Source of the DNA: Enterobacter asburiae
Lineage (GTDB): Bacteria; Pseudomonadota; Gammaproteobacteria; Enterobacterales; Enterobacteriaceae
DNA length: 64,000 bases
Assembly: GCF_007035645.1 (NCBI RefSeq)
Contig: NZ_AP019632.1
Location: 806,001 to 870,000, forward strand
Reading direction: 5' to 3'
Positions within the stretch are counted from its first letter, which is position 1. The number at the start of each line of letters is the position of its first letter. This document shows, piece after piece, positions 29,445-40,388 of the stretch. A model generated the notes under the pieces. It was not told where the DNA came from and did not search any database. It was given only the letters and a program-made list of their open reading frames with translations. A program made the translations under genes and the position numbers.

Positions 29445-30542
29445 ATGAAAGGACGTTGGGCGAAGTATCTGATGGCGGGCGCAATGGTAGCGATTCTTGC
29501 GGCCTGTTCTTCCAAACCGACCGATCGCGGTCAACAGTATAAAGACGGGAAGTTATCCCAGCCTTTCTCTTTAGTTAATCAGCCTGATGCCGTCGGCGCA
29601 CCGATTAATGCCGGTGATTTCTCCGAGCAGGTCTACCAGATCCGCAACGCGTCGCCGCGTCTGTATGGCGCCCAGAGTAGCGTGTATAACGCGGTCCAGG
29701 ACTGGCTTAAAGCAGGCGGCGATACGCGCAACATGCGCCAGTTTGGTATCGACGCCTGGCAGATGGAAGGGGCCGATAACTACGGCAACGTCCAGTTTAC
29801 CGGTTACTACACTCCGGTTATCCAGGCACGACACTCGCGTCAGGGCGAGTTCCAGTATCCTATCTACCGTATGCCGCCAAAACGCGGTCGTCTGCCGTCT
29901 CGCGCTGAGATCTACGCCGGTGCGCTGAGCGAAAACTACGTTCTGGCCTACAGCAACTCCCTGATGGATAACTTCATCATGGACGTTCAGGGCAGCGGCT
30001 ACATTGATTTTGGCGACGGGTCGCCGCTCAACTTCTTCAGCTATTCCGGTAAAAACGGTCACGCCTATCGCAGTATCGGTAAGGTGCTGATCGACCGCGG
30101 CGAAGTGAAGAAAGAAAATATGTCGATGCAGGCGATCCGCGAGTGGGGCGAGAAACACAGCGAAGCCGAGGTGCGCGAGCTGCTGGAGCAGAACCCGTCG
30201 TTCGTCTTCTTCAAACCGCAAAACTTCGCGCCGGTGAAAGGGGCGAGTGCAGTTCCCCTGATTGGCCGCGCGTCGGTAGCATCGGATCGTTCGATTATTC
30301 CTGCAGGCACCACGCTGCTGGCTGAGGTTCCTCTGCTGGACAATAACGGCAAGTTCAACGGTCAGTATGAGCTGCGTCTGATGGTGGCGCTGGACGTTGG
30401 CGGGGCAATTAAAGGCCAGCACTTCGACATCTATCAGGGTATTGGCCCTGACGCAGGCCATCGCGCGGGCTGGTATAACCACTACGGACGCGTGTGGGTA
30501 CTGAAGGCGGCGCCGGGTGCTGGAAACGTATTCAGCGGCTGA
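29445..30542 (+). CDS. mltA: Membrane-bound lytic murein transglycosylase A
   Basis: Outer-membrane lipoprotein that cleaves glycan strands, forming 1,6-anhydro-muropeptides. It has 365 residues. The signal peptide ends in the lipobox AAC with lipidated C21. The MltA domain and the C-terminal 3D domain follow, with conserved aspartates in the DAGHRAGWYNHYGRVW stretch near residue 340. A strong terminator follows. Confidence 0.97.
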   Translation: MKGRWAKYLMAGAMVAILAACSSKPTDRGQQYKDGKLSQPFSLVNQPDAVGAPINAGDFSEQVYQIRNASPRLYGAQSSVYNAVQDWLKAGGDTRNMRQFGIDAWQMEGADNYGNVQFTGYYTPVIQARHSRQGEFQYPIYRMPPKRGRLPSRAEIYAGALSENYVLAYSNSLMDNFIMDVQGSGYIDFGDGSPLNFFSYSGKNGHAYRSIGKVLIDRGEVKKENMSMQAIREWGEKHSEAEVRELLEQNPSFVFFKPQNFAPVKGASAVPLIGRASVASDRSIIPAGTTLLAEVPLLDNNGKFNGQYELRLMVALDVGGAIKGQHFDIYQGIGPDAGHRAGWYNHYGRVWVLKAAPGAGNVFSG

Positions 30543-30577
30543 TTGTGGTATTCTGAGCACAATACGGATTACTGTTC

Positions 30578-30603
30578 AGGGTGAGGAAAACCTCACCCTT
30601 TTT
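30578..30603 (+). terminator. mltA terminator
   Basis: Nine-pair perfect stem agggtgagg/cctcaccct (30578-30586/30591-30599) with an aaaa loop and a T run from 30599. Confidence 0.85.
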
Positions 30604-30617
30604 ACATTTGAGGTTTT

Positions 30618-31424
30618 ATGTCTGTGGTAATCAGCGACGCCTGGCGCCAGCGTTTTGGCGGGACGGCACGTTTATATGGTGAAAAAGCCCTGCAGCTGTT
30701 TGCGGATGCGCACGTCTGCGTCGTGGGCATTGGTGGTGTGGGGTCGTGGGCGGCAGAAGCGCTGGCGAGAACCGGTATTGGCGCAATCACGCTGATTGAC
30801 ATGGATGACGTTTGCGTCACCAACACCAACCGTCAAATCCACGCCCTGCGCGATAACGTCGGCCTGGCGAAGTCTGAGGTCATGGCGGAACGTATTCGCC
30901 TGATAAACCCGGAATGTCGGGTCACGGTGATCGACGACTTTGTGACGGCAGATAACGTCGCGGAGTACATGAGCAAAGGCTATAGCTATGTGATTGACGC
31001 CATCGACAGCGTGCGGCCAAAAGCGGCGCTGATCGTATACTGCCGTCGCTACAAGGTGCCGCTGGTCACGACGGGCGGTGCGGGTGGGCAAATCGATCCG
31101 ACGCAGATCCAGGTGGCCGACCTGGCGAAAACCATTCAGGATCCGCTGGCGGCCAAGCTGCGCGAGCGCCTGAAGAGCGATTTTAACGTGATGAAGAACA
31201 GCAAAGGTAAGCTCGGCGTCGACTGCGTGTTCTCGACCGAAGCGCTGGTCTACCCGCAGGCGGATGGCTCAGTCTGCGCGATGAAAAGCACGGCGGAAGG
31301 GCCAAAGAGAATGGATTGCGCCTCAGGTTTTGGTGCGGCCACCATGGTGACCGCCTCCTTCGGCTTTGTGGCTGTGTCTCACGCCCTCAAGAAAATGATG
31401 GCGAAGGCGGAACGTCAGGCCTGA
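30618..31424 (+). CDS. tcdA: tRNA t6A37 dehydratase (cyclase) TcdA
   Basis: E1-like enzyme that uses ATP to cyclise t6A to ct6A at tRNA position 37. It has 268 residues, the E. coli length. The Rossmann ATP-binding motif [15 protein letters not shown] covers residues 35-49 and the R/N ATP-site region NTNRQIHAL follows. Also known as CsdL/YgdL. It converges on csdE, with the two coding regions overlapping by 10 bp at their 3' ends; CsdA-CsdE are its sulfur-transfer partners in E. coli. Confidence 0.96.
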   Translation: MSVVISDAWRQRFGGTARLYGEKALQLFADAHVCVVGIGGVGSWAAEALARTGIGAITLIDMDDVCVTNTNRQIHALRDNVGLAKSEVMAERIRLINPECRVTVIDDFVTADNVAEYMSKGYSYVIDAIDSVRPKAALIVYCRRYKVPLVTTGGAGGQIDPTQIQVADLAKTIQDPLAAKLRERLKSDFNVMKNSKGKLGVDCVFSTEALVYPQADGSVCAMKSTAEGPKRMDCASGFGAATMVTASFGFVAVSHALKKMMAKAERQA

Positions 31425-31861
31425 GCCTGACGTGCGGCATCCAGTACCGCGTCGCTGAGCGCGATCAACCCCTGACCGCGCGAGGCGCTGAGCTGCGCGC
31501 GCAGCCCCAGCTCATCAAATAACGCCAGCGGCGAATGTGCCAGCAATTCCGCCGCGCTTTTCCCTTCCACAGCGGTCAGCAATACGGCCAGCAGGCCCCG
31601 GACGATGCGGCCTTCGCTGTCGCCGAAGAAGTGCAGCTTCTCGCCGGAGACGCTAACCCCCAGCCAGACGCGGTTTTCACAGCCTGCGATCTCTTTCGCC
31701 TGCGCTTTAAGATCGTCTGAAAGGGCCGGGAGCTGTTTACCCAGCAGGATTAGCTGTCGATATTTATCTTCCCACTGCTGGAGCGGGGCGAAGGTCTGTC
31801 TTAAGGTCTCTTCTGTGATGACCGTGCCAAACGGATGTCCGGCTAAAGCAGCGCTAGTCAT
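31415..31861 (-). CDS. csdE: Sulfur acceptor protein CsdE
   Basis: SufE-family protein that accepts persulfide sulfur from CsdA on its reactive cysteine, C61 in [10 protein letters not shown], and stimulates the desulfurase. It has 148 residues. It begins immediately at the csdA stop (the stop and start share one base), which implies coupled translation and stoichiometric production. Confidence 0.95.
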   Translation of the reverse strand: MTSAALAGHPFGTVITEETLRQTFAPLQQWEDKYRQLILLGKQLPALSDDLKAQAKEIAGCENRVWLGVSVSGEKLHFFGDSEGRIVRGLLAVLLTAVEGKSAAELLAHSPLALFDELGLRAQLSASRGQGLIALSDAVLDAARQAQA

Positions 31862-33066
31862 TAATCCACCAGTATTTCAAGGGCGCGGTCAACGGCGGCA
31901 ACCAGCGCGTCGACATCGCTTTGGGTATTGTACGGCGCAAACGAGGCGCGCAGCGTACCGTTAACGCCAAGCGCCGCCAGCAGCGGCTGGGCGCAGTGCT
32001 GTCCGGCACGCAGGGCAATGCCGTACCCGGCCAGCAGCGTCACCATGTCGCTATGGTGAACGCCCGCAAAATCAAAGGCCAGCAGGCTTGAGTCCTGAAC
32101 GCGGAACGAGCGGAAACCCGGGCGCTTTTTGAGCTCTTCCTCTGCCAGCGTCGCCAGCCCCCGGCTCCAGCTTTCAGCCTGAACGATGTCTGTTTCTGCC
32201 AGCCACTCCAGCGCCGCGCTTAAGCCAATCACACCCGCCACGTTCGGCGTACCCGCTTCCAGACGATAGGGAACATCCTGAGTTTTGAAGCCATCGAACG
32301 ACACTTCGGTGATCATTTTGCCGCCACCGAGCCACGGCGTCATTTTTGCCAGCAGTTCAGGCTTGCCGTACAACGCCCCAATACCGGTTGGCCCGTAGAG
32401 CTTATGTCCTGAGAAGGCATAGAAATCGATATCAAGCGCCTGCACATCAGCGGGGAAGTGCACCACGCCCTGAGCGCCGTCGACCATCACCACCATCCCG
32501 CTGGCATGGGCTATGCGAATAGCCTGAGCCAGGTCCGGGCAACCTCCCGTGACGTTCGACATCTGTCCGAGCGCCAGAATGCGGCTGCGGGATGTAATCA
32601 GCTCGGGGAGACGGGCCACATCGGGCAGAAGGTCTGCACCCAGTGGAAGCTTCACCACGCGTGCGCCCGTTTGCTCTGCCACCATCAGCCATGGCACCAG
32701 GTTGGCGTGATGTTCCGCCTCGCTGACGACGATCTCATCGCCCGGCTGAAGCAGCGGGCGCGCGTAGCACTGGGCCACCATATTGATGGCTTCGGTCGTG
32801 CCGCGCGTCCAGACGATGTTTTTCCCGCTTTCGGCATTGATCAGGCGAGCGACCTGATCGCGTGCGGCTTCGTAGCGCGCGGTTAATCGCTGCGCTTCGG
32901 CAAACTGGCTGCGATGCACGTTCCCGGCACTCAGGCTGTAGAACTGCTGCGTGGCCTCAATCACCGCCTGTGGCTTAAGGGCGGTGGCGGCGCTATCCAG
33001 GTAAATACCGGCATCGGCCAGGGCCGGAAACTGTGCGCGGAACTGCGCAGGACTGAAAGCGTTCAT
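31861..33066 (-). CDS. csdA: Cysteine desulfurase / cysteine sulfinate desulfinase CsdA
   Basis: PLP enzyme that mobilises sulfur from cysteine for tRNA modification and Fe-S assembly. It has 401 residues with the start at 33066 ([16 protein letters not shown]); an ATG at 33102 would add 12 residues without homology. The PLP lysine is K222 (SGHKLYG) and the persulfide cysteine C358 ([10 protein letters not shown]). Upstream partner of csdE. Confidence 0.96.
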   Translation of the reverse strand: MNAFSPAQFRAQFPALADAGIYLDSAATALKPQAVIEATQQFYSLSAGNVHRSQFAEAQRLTARYEAARDQVARLINAESGKNIVWTRGTTEAINMVAQCYARPLLQPGDEIVVSEAEHHANLVPWLMVAEQTGARVVKLPLGADLLPDVARLPELITSRSRILALGQMSNVTGGCPDLAQAIRIAHASGMVVMVDGAQGVVHFPADVQALDIDFYAFSGHKLYGPTGIGALYGKPELLAKMTPWLGGGKMITEVSFDGFKTQDVPYRLEAGTPNVAGVIGLSAALEWLAETDIVQAESWSRGLATLAEEELKKRPGFRSFRVQDSSLLAFDFAGVHHSDMVTLLAGYGIALRAGQHCAQPLLAALGVNGTLRASFAPYNTQSDVDALVAAVDRALEILVD

Positions 33067-33258
33067 GGGATTCCTCATTTCAATATAGCGATCGTCGCGC
33101 AATTTCAGCGGCAGGGCAAGGAGGTTGATATCTATCAGAATTGTCTGCTTATCATTACGGCCTCAAAAAAGCAGGTTATGCTAAATAGTGTTAGGCGGAT
33201 GTTTTAGCCTGTTATAAATCGAGGTTTGAATAGCATTAATTGCTAAAGGAGAATAATC

Positions 33259-33486
33259 ATGAATAAGACAGCTGCAATCATTTCTGCCTGTGCGTTTACT
33301 TTTGCCCTGAGCGCCTGTTCCGGTAACAACTACGTGATGCACACCAACGATGGTCGTTCTATCGTTTCGGAAGGGAAACCGACTACCGATAATGATACCG
33401 GGATGATTTCGTACAAAGATGCTAACGGGAACAAGCAGCAGATCAACCGCACGGACGTGAAAGAGATGAAAGAGATCGAGCATTAA
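33259..33486 (+). CDS. ygdI: Small DUF903 lipoprotein YgdI
   Basis: Lipoprotein of 75 residues and unknown role. The signal peptide ends in LSAC with lipidated C20; the DUF903 core contains NDTGMISYKDANGN. Good Shine-Dalgarno (aaaggaga) upstream. Paralogue of YgdR at 6165-6383. The gcvB terminator lies just downstream on the other strand. Confidence 0.94.
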   Translation: MNKTAAIISACAFTFALSACSGNNYVMHTNDGRSIVSEGKPTTDNDTGMISYKDANGNKQQINRTDVKEMKEIEH

Positions 33487-33499
33487 CAGATCGCAGGCG

Positions 33500-33707
33500 A
33501 AAAAAAAGCACCGCAAATTGGCGGTGCTACATTAATCACTATGGACAGACAGGGTAAATGTACAGGAAGTGAAAAATTGGTAGCGTTGCTACCGTGGTCT
33601 GAATCGCAGACCAATTGCAAACACAACAACACAACATCACAACCGTAAGCCAAAAGCCCTTCAGAACACGCATTCCGAAAAAAGCTCTTCGTTCCGGCTC
33701 AGGAAGT
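33500..33707 (-). ncRNA. gcvB: Small RNA GcvB
   Basis: Hfq-binding sRNA that represses many amino-acid and peptide transporter mRNAs (dppA, oppA, sstT) in rich medium. On the minus strand it begins acttcctgagccggaacga, contains the G/U-rich R1 seed region (about 33608-33641), and ends in stem gcaccgc/gcggtgc (33508-33514/33521-33527) plus eight T. Predicted length is 208 nt (E. coli about 205). A -10 tatagt lies at 33714-33719, 7 bp from the start. It diverges from gcvA, its activator in E. coli. Confidence 0.95.
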
Positions 33708-33835
33708 GCCGCCACTATAGGTATTTGCTGGTAGTTCCTCAACGGACAAATTATAATGGCTCAGATAAAAAAAACTAATAGGTTAAACGTTGTTTCCTGT
33801 TTGTTAAATTCCGTTAACATCTAAGCCAGATAACC

Positions 33836-34753
33836 ATGTCAAAGCGATTGCCACCTCTTAATGCATTACGAGTTTTTGATGCAGCAGCACGTCATCTGAG
33901 CTTTACCCGCGCAGCAGATGAGCTTTTTGTGACACAGGCCGCAGTAAGTCACCAAATCAAGTCTCTGGAGGATTTTCTGGGCCTTAAGCTGTTTCGTCGA
34001 CGCAACCGTTCGTTGCTGTTGACCGAAGAGGGGCAGAGCTATTTTCAGGATATTAAAGAGATTTTTTCCCAGCTCACGGAAGCCACGCGTAAGCTGCAGG
34101 CTCGCAGTGCAAAAGGTGCTCTGACCGTCAGTTTATTGCCCAGTTTTGCCATTCATTGGCTGGTGCCCAGACTCTCAAGCTTTAACTCAGCTTATCCGGG
34201 GATCGACGTTCGAATCCAGGCGGTAGATCGTCAGGAGGACAAGCTGGCCGATGACGTGGATGTCGCCATTTTTTATGGTCGCGGTAACTGGCCGGGCTTG
34301 CGCGTAGAAAAATTATACGCAGAATATCTCCTGCCGGTCTGTTCTCCTCTGCTGTTAACAGGTGAGAAGGCGCTGAAGTCACCCGCCGATCTGGCTCAGC
34401 ATACGCTTTTGCATGATGCCTCTCGCCGCGACTGGCAAACTTATACCCGTCAATTAGGTCTTACACATATTAACGTGCAGCAGGGACCCATTTTTAGCCA
34501 CAGTGCGATGGTGTTACAGGCTGCCATTCACGGGCAGGGCGTGGCGTTGGCGAACAACGTCATGGCGCAGTCCGAAATTGAGGCAGGCCGCCTGGTTTGC
34601 CCTTTTAATGATGTACTGGTCAGCAAGAATGCGTTTTATCTGGTTTGTCATGACAGTCAGGCAGAACTGGGTAAAATAGCCGCCTTCCGGCAGTGGATAC
34701 TGGCGAAAGCGGCAACCGAGCAAGAAAAATTCCGCTTCAGGTATGAGCAATAA
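33836..34753 (+). CDS. gcvA: Glycine cleavage system regulator GcvA
   Basis: LysR-type regulator that activates gcvTHP with glycine, represses it with purines through GcvR, and activates gcvB. It has 305 residues, nearly identical to E. coli. The N-terminal helix-turn-helix (about 8-65, FTRAADELFVTQAAVSHQIK) is followed by the substrate-binding domain. The 128 bp between gcvA and gcvB must hold both promoters and the GcvA site; a ctaat motif, the known GcvA contact sequence, is seen near 33775. Confidence 0.97.
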   Translation: MSKRLPPLNALRVFDAAARHLSFTRAADELFVTQAAVSHQIKSLEDFLGLKLFRRRNRSLLLTEEGQSYFQDIKEIFSQLTEATRKLQARSAKGALTVSLLPSFAIHWLVPRLSSFNSAYPGIDVRIQAVDRQEDKLADDVDVAIFYGRGNWPGLRVEKLYAEYLLPVCSPLLLTGEKALKSPADLAQHTLLHDASRRDWQTYTRQLGLTHINVQQGPIFSHSAMVLQAAIHGQGVALANNVMAQSEIEAGRLVCPFNDVLVSKNAFYLVCHDSQAELGKIAAFRQWILAKAATEQEKFRFRYEQ

Positions 34754-34792
34754 CGTTTGTGTGCCGGGCACGCATCAACTCAGGACTTAAAC

Positions 34793-35188
34793 ATGACCAG
34801 CCGATTCATGCTGATTTTTGCCGCGGTGAGTGGCTTTATTTTTGTTGCACTGGGCGCCTTTGGCGCACATGTATTAAGCAAGTCTTTAGGCGCAGTAGAG
34901 ATGGGCTGGATCCAGACCGGCCTTGAATATCAGGCGTTCCACACGCTGGCTATTTTTGGGCTGGCGGTGGCGATGCAGCGTCGTATCAGTATCTGGTTTT
35001 ACTGGAGCAGCGTGTTTATGGCGCTGGGTACCGTGTTGTTCAGCGGTAGCCTGTACTGCCTTGCGCTCTCACATTTGCGCCTGTGGGCGTTCGTTACACC
35101 TGTCGGCGGCTTCAGCTTCCTGGCGGGTTGGGTATTAATGTTTATCGGAGCTATCCGTCTGAAACGCAAGGGCGTTGTTCATGAATAA
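34793..35188 (+). CDS. ygdD: DUF423 inner-membrane protein YgdD
   Basis: Small membrane protein of unknown function, 131 residues, with four hydrophobic segments and the DUF423 signature ALGAFGAH near the N-terminus. The start at 34793 (MTSRFMLIF) matches E. coli; the reading from 34757 is longer by 12 residues without homology. It overlaps rlmM by 8 bp. Confidence 0.92.
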   Translation: MTSRFMLIFAAVSGFIFVALGAFGAHVLSKSLGAVEMGWIQTGLEYQAFHTLAIFGLAVAMQRRISIWFYWSSVFMALGTVLFSGSLYCLALSHLRLWAFVTPVGGFSFLAGWVLMFIGAIRLKRKGVVHE

Positions 35189-36281
35189 GGTTGTTTTATA
35201 TTGTCGCCCGGGGTTTGAGAAAGAGTGCGCCGCGGAAATTACCGATAAAGCGGCGAAGCGCGAAGTCTTCGGCTTTGCCCGCGTAAAAGAAAACGCGGGC
35301 TATGTGGTATTCGAGTGCTATCAGCCTGAAGACGCAGACAAGCTGGCGCGCGAGCTGCCGTTCAGCTCGCTGATCTTTGCTCGCCAGATGTTTGTCGCGG
35401 GTGAGCTGCTGAAGGATCTTCCGCCGGAAGACCGCATCACGCCAATTGTCGGCATGCTGCAGGGCGTGGTGGAGAAGGGCGGCGATCTGCGCGTTGAAGT
35501 GGCGGATACCAACGAAAGTAAAGAGCTGATGAAGTTCTGCCGTAAGTTCACCGTGCCGCTGCGTGCGGCGCTGCGTGATGCAGGCGTGCTGACGAACTAC
35601 GAAACGCCGAAGCGTCCGGTGGTGCATATCTTCTTTATCGCACCAGGCTGCTGCTATACAGGCTATTCGTACACCACCAACAACTCTCCCTTCTTTATGG
35701 GCATTCCGCGTTTGCGCTTCCCGTCCGATGCGCCAAGCCGTTCCACGCTCAAGCTGGAAGAGGCGTTCCACGTCTTTATCCCGGCGGATGAGTGGGATGA
35801 ACGTCTGGCAAACGGCATGTACGCCGTCGACCTTGGCGCGTGCCCGGGCGGCTGGACCTATCAACTGGTGAAACGCAATATGTGGGTATCGTCCGTTGAT
35901 AACGGTCCAATGGCGCAAAGCCTGATGGACACCGGGCAGGTTACCTGGCTGCGGGAAGACGGTTTCCGCTATCGCCCGAACCGTAACAACATCTCGTGGA
36001 TGGTGTGCGATATGGTTGAGAAGCCGGCAAAAGTCGCCGCGCTGATGGCCTCCTGGCTGGTGAACGGCTGGTGTCGTGAGACCATTTTCAACCTCAAGCT
36101 GCCGATGAAAAAGCGCTATGAGGAAGTATCGCAGAACCTGGCCTACATTCAGGAGCAGATGGACGAGCACGGTATTAACGTGGAGATCCAGGCGCGTCAG
36201 CTGTATCACGACCGTGAAGAGGTGACGGTGCATATTCGTCGCTGGTGGGCTGCGGTTGGCGGACGTCGCGACGAGCGATAG
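35181..36281 (+). CDS. rlmM: 23S rRNA C2498 2'-O-methyltransferase RlmM
   Basis: SAM-dependent methyltransferase acting on C2498 of 23S rRNA. It has 366 residues from the start at 35181 ([15 protein letters not shown]); a second ATG at 35175 adds two residues. An N-terminal THUMP-like domain is followed by the Rossmann methyltransferase domain with [15 protein letters not shown] as the SAM-binding motif. It is coupled to ygdD by overlap. A REP element follows. Confidence 0.96.
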   Translation: MNKVVLYCRPGFEKECAAEITDKAAKREVFGFARVKENAGYVVFECYQPEDADKLARELPFSSLIFARQMFVAGELLKDLPPEDRITPIVGMLQGVVEKGGDLRVEVADTNESKELMKFCRKFTVPLRAALRDAGVLTNYETPKRPVVHIFFIAPGCCYTGYSYTTNNSPFFMGIPRLRFPSDAPSRSTLKLEEAFHVFIPADEWDERLANGMYAVDLGACPGGWTYQLVKRNMWVSSVDNGPMAQSLMDTGQVTWLREDGFRYRPNRNNISWMVCDMVEKPAKVAALMASWLVNGWCRETIFNLKLPMKKRYEEVSQNLAYIQEQMDEHGINVEIQARQLYHDREEVTVHIRRWWAAVGGRRDER

Positions 36282-36296
36282 TACGTGCTTTGTTTT

Positions 36297-36327
36297 GCCC
36301 GGTGGCGCTACGCTTACCGGGCCTACA
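36297..36327. repeat. REP element between rlmM and xni
   Basis: gcccggtggcgctacgcttaccgggc palindrome between convergent genes; same family as the elements at 26220, 45598, 51211 and 57659. Confidence 0.8.
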
Positions 36328-36335
36328 GAAAAGCG

Positions 36336-37091
36336 TTAACGCTCTAATCTCAACTGCTGTAAATTCCCGTCCAGCTGTAAATCCGTCTGTAGCGTTGCGA
36401 TTTCCCGGCAGATAAACGCCATCTCTTTATGCGCCTCCAGCTTCTTGCGCCACTTTTCTGGCACCTCATCCAGACGGGCGTAAATCCCTTCCAGACTCTG
36501 AAAATCCTTCAGCAGCTGCGCGGCGCTCTTCGGCCCAATACCGGCGACACCCGGAACCTTAGAGCTGCTGATGCCTGCCAGCCCCCAGTAATCCGGCAGT
36601 TGCTCAGGCGAGACGCCGAACTCGCTGGCAATAAACGGCGCGTCCAGCCAGCGTTTTTGAAAATAGTCGCGAATGCGGATAGTCGGCGAGAGCAGCTGGC
36701 AGTAGCCTTTGTCAGTTGAAACGATAGTGGCCTGATGCCCGGCGCTTGCCACCTTTACGGCCAGAGTGGCCGCGAGATCGTCGGCTTCATTTCCCTGTGC
36801 ACCCCAGCATGGAACGCCACGCTGTTCAAATGCAGCGCGCAGCATGGGCAATTCAGCGTGAAGATCGTCCGGCATCGGGGCGCGTCCGGCTTTGTAGTCG
36901 GGCAGACGCTGGTGACGCCAGCCCGTGTTGCGGGCTTCGTCATCAAATACCGCGACCGCGTGGGTGGGCTCACTGTGGCGGATAAGCTGCTCCAGCGCGT
37001 GCAGGCAGGTGTCTTTACAAGGCGTCCCCTGTACCGCATGGATACGGCGGATCAGGTTAAGAGCATCGACGATAAGTAAATGAACGGCCAC
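36336..37091 (-). CDS. xni: Flap endonuclease Xni (ExoIX)
   Basis: FEN-family flap endonuclease related to the 5' nuclease domain of Pol I. It has 251 residues using the GTG at 37091 ([17 protein letters not shown]), supported by gaaggga just upstream; a longer ATG reading from 37130 lacks homology. Acidic metal-site residues are in VDALN, FDDE and NEADDLAA, and the helix-hairpin-helix region is [11 protein letters not shown]. Like the E. coli protein, it appears to lack the full set of active-site acids of Pol I. Confidence 0.94.
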   Translation of the reverse strand: MAVHLLIVDALNLIRRIHAVQGTPCKDTCLHALEQLIRHSEPTHAVAVFDDEARNTGWRHQRLPDYKAGRAPMPDDLHAELPMLRAAFEQRGVPCWGAQGNEADDLAATLAVKVASAGHQATIVSTDKGYCQLLSPTIRIRDYFQKRWLDAPFIASEFGVSPEQLPDYWGLAGISSSKVPGVAGIGPKSAAQLLKDFQSLEGIYARLDEVPEKWRKKLEAHKEMAFICREIATLQTDLQLDGNLQQLRLER

Positions 37092-37171
37092 AGATAATCT
37101 CCCTTCTATCTCATGCGTGAAGGGTAACACTGTCAGCAGCGTGAAACTATGAATGGTGGGGAAAACAGGAA

Positions 37172-37194
37172 GAAGCCTCGCAAAACGAGGCTTC
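37172..37194 (-). terminator. sdaB terminator hairpin
   Basis: Nine-pair stem gaagcctcg/cgaggcttc with loop caaaa, 10 bp past the sdaB stop on the minus strand. The T-run (ttcctgtttt) is broken, so it is a modest terminator. Confidence 0.65.
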
Positions 37195-37203
37195 CTGAGG
37201 GGC

Positions 37204-38571
37204 TTAATCGCAGGTCACGATCTTCATCGCCAGGCCGCCACGAGAGGTTTCGCGGTATTTGGCGTTCATATCTTTACCGGTTTCGTACATGGTTTCGATA
37301 ACCTTATCGAGACAGACGCGCGGCTCGCTGGTGCGGCGCAGCGCCATACGTGCCGCGTTCACCGCCTTCACGGAGGCAATCGCGTTACGTTCGATGCACG
37401 GTACCTGTACCTGTCCGGCAACCGGGTCACAGGTCAGCCCAAGGTTATGTTCCATGCCGATTTCCGCAGCAATGCACACCTGTGTCGGGCTTGCACCCAG
37501 CAGTTCGGCCAGACCCGCCGCCGCCATGGAGCACGCCACGCCGACCTCACCCTGACAGCCCACTTCCGCACCGGAAATAGACGCGTTCATCTTATACAGC
37601 GAACCAATCGCACTGGCGACCAGCAGGTAGCGCGCCAGCGAGTTCGCGTTCACTTCACGGATAAACTTGTCGTAGTACGCCAGCACCGCCGGAACGATAC
37701 CGCAGGCGCCGTTAGTCGGCGCGGTGACCACGCGGCCCCCGGCAGCGTTCTCTTCGTTTACCGCCAGGGCGAACATGTTGATCCAGTCTACAACGGCCAT
37801 CGGGTCCGTTGTCGTTTTGTCGGTGCTCACCAGCATACGGCGCAGCGCAGCAGCGCGACGCGGCACGCGAAGCTTGCCCGGCAGAACGCCCTCGGTGGTG
37901 ATCCCGCGCTCAATACCGCCGCGCATCACTTCCCAGACGTTAGTGAAGTGCTGTCCGAGCTCTTCTTTACTGTGAAGTGCCAGCTCGTTTTTCATCATCA
38001 GGCCGGAGAGGGAAAGGCCCGTCTCCTGACAGTGACGCTGAAGATCCGCCGCCGTTTTGTACGGATACGGCACTTCGACAGAAGAGGTATTGGTTTGACC
38101 AAAGTGGTCTTCGTCGGCGATAAAGCCGCCGCCGATAGAGTAATACGTCTGGCTGTATACCGCTTTGTCGCCGGCCAGCGCGGTAATGCGCATGCCGTTT
38201 TCGTGCAGCGACAGGTTGTCCGCATGGAAATTCATGCAGTGGTCAACCGGGAATTCAACCTCATGCTCACCGTTCGCCAGCAGCAGGCGACCGTGGGTGT
38301 TCACATCCTGGATGAAGCCAGGGATCGCATCAATATCAACGGTATCCGGCAGGTTTCCCGCCAGGCCCATGATAATGGCGATATCGGTATGGTGGCCTTT
38401 CCCGGTCAGGGAAAGCGAGCCGTATACATCGACAACCACGCGGGTAATGTCATGCAAGATGCCGCGTGCAATCAAGTCATCCGTGAACTGCTTACCGGCT
38501 TTCATTGGTCCGACGGTGTGAGAGCTGGAAGGACCAATACCGATTTTGAAGATATCGAATACGCTAATCAT
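37204..38571 (-). CDS. sdaB: L-serine deaminase 2
   Basis: Fe-S-dependent serine dehydratase: serine to pyruvate and ammonia. It has 455 residues, same as E. coli SdaB. The N-terminal beta domain ([19 protein letters not shown]) and C-terminal alpha domain with conserved cysteines for the 4Fe-4S cluster (GACGI, GCQGEVG, TCDPVAG) are intact. The serine transporter sdaC lies 65 bp upstream on the same strand, giving an uptake-plus-degradation operon. Confidence 0.97.
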   Translation of the reverse strand: MISVFDIFKIGIGPSSSHTVGPMKAGKQFTDDLIARGILHDITRVVVDVYGSLSLTGKGHHTDIAIIMGLAGNLPDTVDIDAIPGFIQDVNTHGRLLLANGEHEVEFPVDHCMNFHADNLSLHENGMRITALAGDKAVYSQTYYSIGGGFIADEDHFGQTNTSSVEVPYPYKTAADLQRHCQETGLSLSGLMMKNELALHSKEELGQHFTNVWEVMRGGIERGITTEGVLPGKLRVPRRAAALRRMLVSTDKTTTDPMAVVDWINMFALAVNEENAAGGRVVTAPTNGACGIVPAVLAYYDKFIREVNANSLARYLLVASAIGSLYKMNASISGAEVGCQGEVGVACSMAAAGLAELLGASPTQVCIAAEIGMEHNLGLTCDPVAGQVQVPCIERNAIASVKAVNAARMALRRTSEPRVCLDKVIETMYETGKDMNAKYRETSRGGLAMKIVTCD

Positions 38572-38636
38572 GATGCGTCCATTGCTTTCAGTCAGAGAGG
38601 GAGGAGTGCGCCGTCCGAAGACGGCGCGGGTGATAA

Positions 38637-39932
38637 TCAGAACATGGTGTACAGGGAGTAGAAGATCGCAGAGATTGCGATAAGACCCATGATAACCACA
38701 AACACGTTGCTCACATGACCGCTGTACTTGCGCATAGCAGGGACTTTCTGAATCGCGTACATCGGCATCAGGAACAGAATCATCGCGATGACCGGGCCGC
38801 CCAGGGTTTCAATCATGCCCAGGATGCTTGGGTTCAGGGTCGCTACCGCCCAGGTGGTGAGCAGCATGAACAGCGCAGTGATTTTGTTCAGCTTGTTGAT
38901 TTCAATGCTCTTGCCTTTACCGCGCAGAGATTTAATCACCATACCGTTGAAGCCTTCACGCGCGCCGAGGTAGTGGCCCAGGAAGGATTTGGTGATGGCG
39001 ATAATCGCGATGATTGGTGCCATCCACGCAATGACCGGTGCGTTAAAGTGGTTCGCCAGATAAGACAGAATAGAGATGTTCTGCTCTTTCGCTGCCGCCA
39101 GATCCGCCGGGGAGAGGCTCAGTACGCAGCTGAAGACGAAGAACATTACGGTCAGTACCATCATAATGTGAGCGCGTGCCAGGATGCTGGAGCACTTCTT
39201 CTCTGCGCCATTACCGTACTCTTCACGTTTCGCCACAGCGAAAGAAGAGATGATTGGGGAGTGGTTGAAGGAGAACACCATTACCGGAATTGCCAGCCAG
39301 AGGGTCATCAGCAGGCCGTTACCGGTTGCCGATGCACTGCTCAGGGACAGGGTTTCCAGCGCTGCACCGTTCCACTGTGGGATCAGGTAGCAAGCCAGTA
39401 CCATCAGAGCAATAACGAACGGGAAGACCAGTACGCTCATTGCTTTCACAATCATCTGCTCACCGAAGCGAACGATGGTCATCATGCCCACGATCAGGAT
39501 CAGCGACAGAATCGCACGCGGCGGCGGCGTCATGTGCAGCTGGTGCATCATGAAGCTTTCAACGGTGTTGGTGATCGCCACGCTGTAGACCAGCAGGATA
39601 GGGTAAATCGCGAAGAAGTAGAGCAGGGTAATCAGTTTACCTGCGCCAACGCCGAAATGCTCTTCAACAACTTCAGTGATGTCCTCGCCCGGGTTTTTAC
39701 CGGACAGCACGAAGCGGGTCAGACCGCGGTGTGCGAAGAAGGTCATCGGGAAAGCAATGATAGCCATGATGATCAGCGGGATCAGACCGCCGACGCCTGC
39801 GTTGATAGGAAGGAACAGTACACCAGCGCCGATTGCTGTGCCGTAAAGGCCAAGCATCCACATGGTATCCGTTTTGCGCCAACCACTTCGGGATTCAATC
39901 GAAGCAACGGTGCTGGTTTGAGTGGTTTCCAT
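38637..39932 (-). CDS. sdaC: L-serine:H+ symporter SdaC
   Basis: Inner-membrane serine importer of the HAAAP family. It has 431 residues with about eleven hydrophobic segments. The start at 39932 ([11 protein letters not shown]) has a strong aggag Shine-Dalgarno 10 bases upstream; a reading from 39974 is unsupported. Partner of sdaB. It is preceded by an unusually long gene-free upstream region. Confidence 0.96.
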   Translation of the reverse strand: METTQTSTVASIESRSGWRKTDTMWMLGLYGTAIGAGVLFLPINAGVGGLIPLIIMAIIAFPMTFFAHRGLTRFVLSGKNPGEDITEVVEEHFGVGAGKLITLLYFFAIYPILLVYSVAITNTVESFMMHQLHMTPPPRAILSLILIVGMMTIVRFGEQMIVKAMSVLVFPFVIALMVLACYLIPQWNGAALETLSLSSASATGNGLLMTLWLAIPVMVFSFNHSPIISSFAVAKREEYGNGAEKKCSSILARAHIMMVLTVMFFVFSCVLSLSPADLAAAKEQNISILSYLANHFNAPVIAWMAPIIAIIAITKSFLGHYLGAREGFNGMVIKSLRGKGKSIEINKLNKITALFMLLTTWAVATLNPSILGMIETLGGPVIAMILFLMPMYAIQKVPAMRKYSGHVSNVFVVIMGLIAISAIFYSLYTMF

Positions 39933-40388
39933 CTGTATCTCCTGGAGGAAGCAAATTGTCAGGTTTTTAGTCAAATCCGATGAAAAAGTGCCTGACGGTA
40001 ATATGAAATTCGTTCAGTGACGGTTTTTTAATAATTTTCGCCCGTAACTATTGGCGGGCGGAAAGATACATTCTAGTTATGAATCTATCAGTGATCCTGA
40101 TCCCAAATGCAATAATCCACTTATGATGTGGGCATCTTTAGACCATTTATCTGTTAAAAAAACGTCAAAGAGAATTTACGGGCGCGAAGGCTACCACCAA
40201 CGACATGTGAGCTGAAAGACTGGCCCGTGATATAGGTGTCTTTAGCTGTAAAGAAATGGGTTTTTAGTATTTTCTTGCAGGTAATTTGGATTAAGGCTGA
40301 TAATTTACGGTTGAAAAAACAAGGTAATCGTTTGCGTTTGCGCATAGTTTGTAAAAGACATAAGTGATGCGTATGAATTACCTCGTAA
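39933..40388. other. Gene-free region 5' of sdaC
   Basis: About 450 bp, AT-rich, between the sdaC start and the ppnN terminator. It presumably holds the sdaC promoter and long 5' leader. The one clear structure is the hairpin cgcccg/cgggcg (40039-40044/40055-40060). No convincing CRP palindrome or riboswitch was seen, and the open frames drawn here have no protein-like features. Confidence 0.6.

Noticed and set aside
35196..36233. 345-residue open frame antisense to rlmM
   Set aside because: rlmM is conserved over its full length; the reverse frame shows no motif.
37153..38661. 502-residue open frame antisense to sdaB
   Set aside because: Fully covered by sdaB, which has conserved Fe-S cysteines and full length; the antisense product is rich in His/Arg/Gly with no domain, as usual for a GC-rich shadow frame.
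38715..39983. 422-residue open frame antisense to sdaC
   Set aside because: Mirror of the sdaC membrane protein; gives a Gln/His/Arg/Asp-rich sequence without structure.
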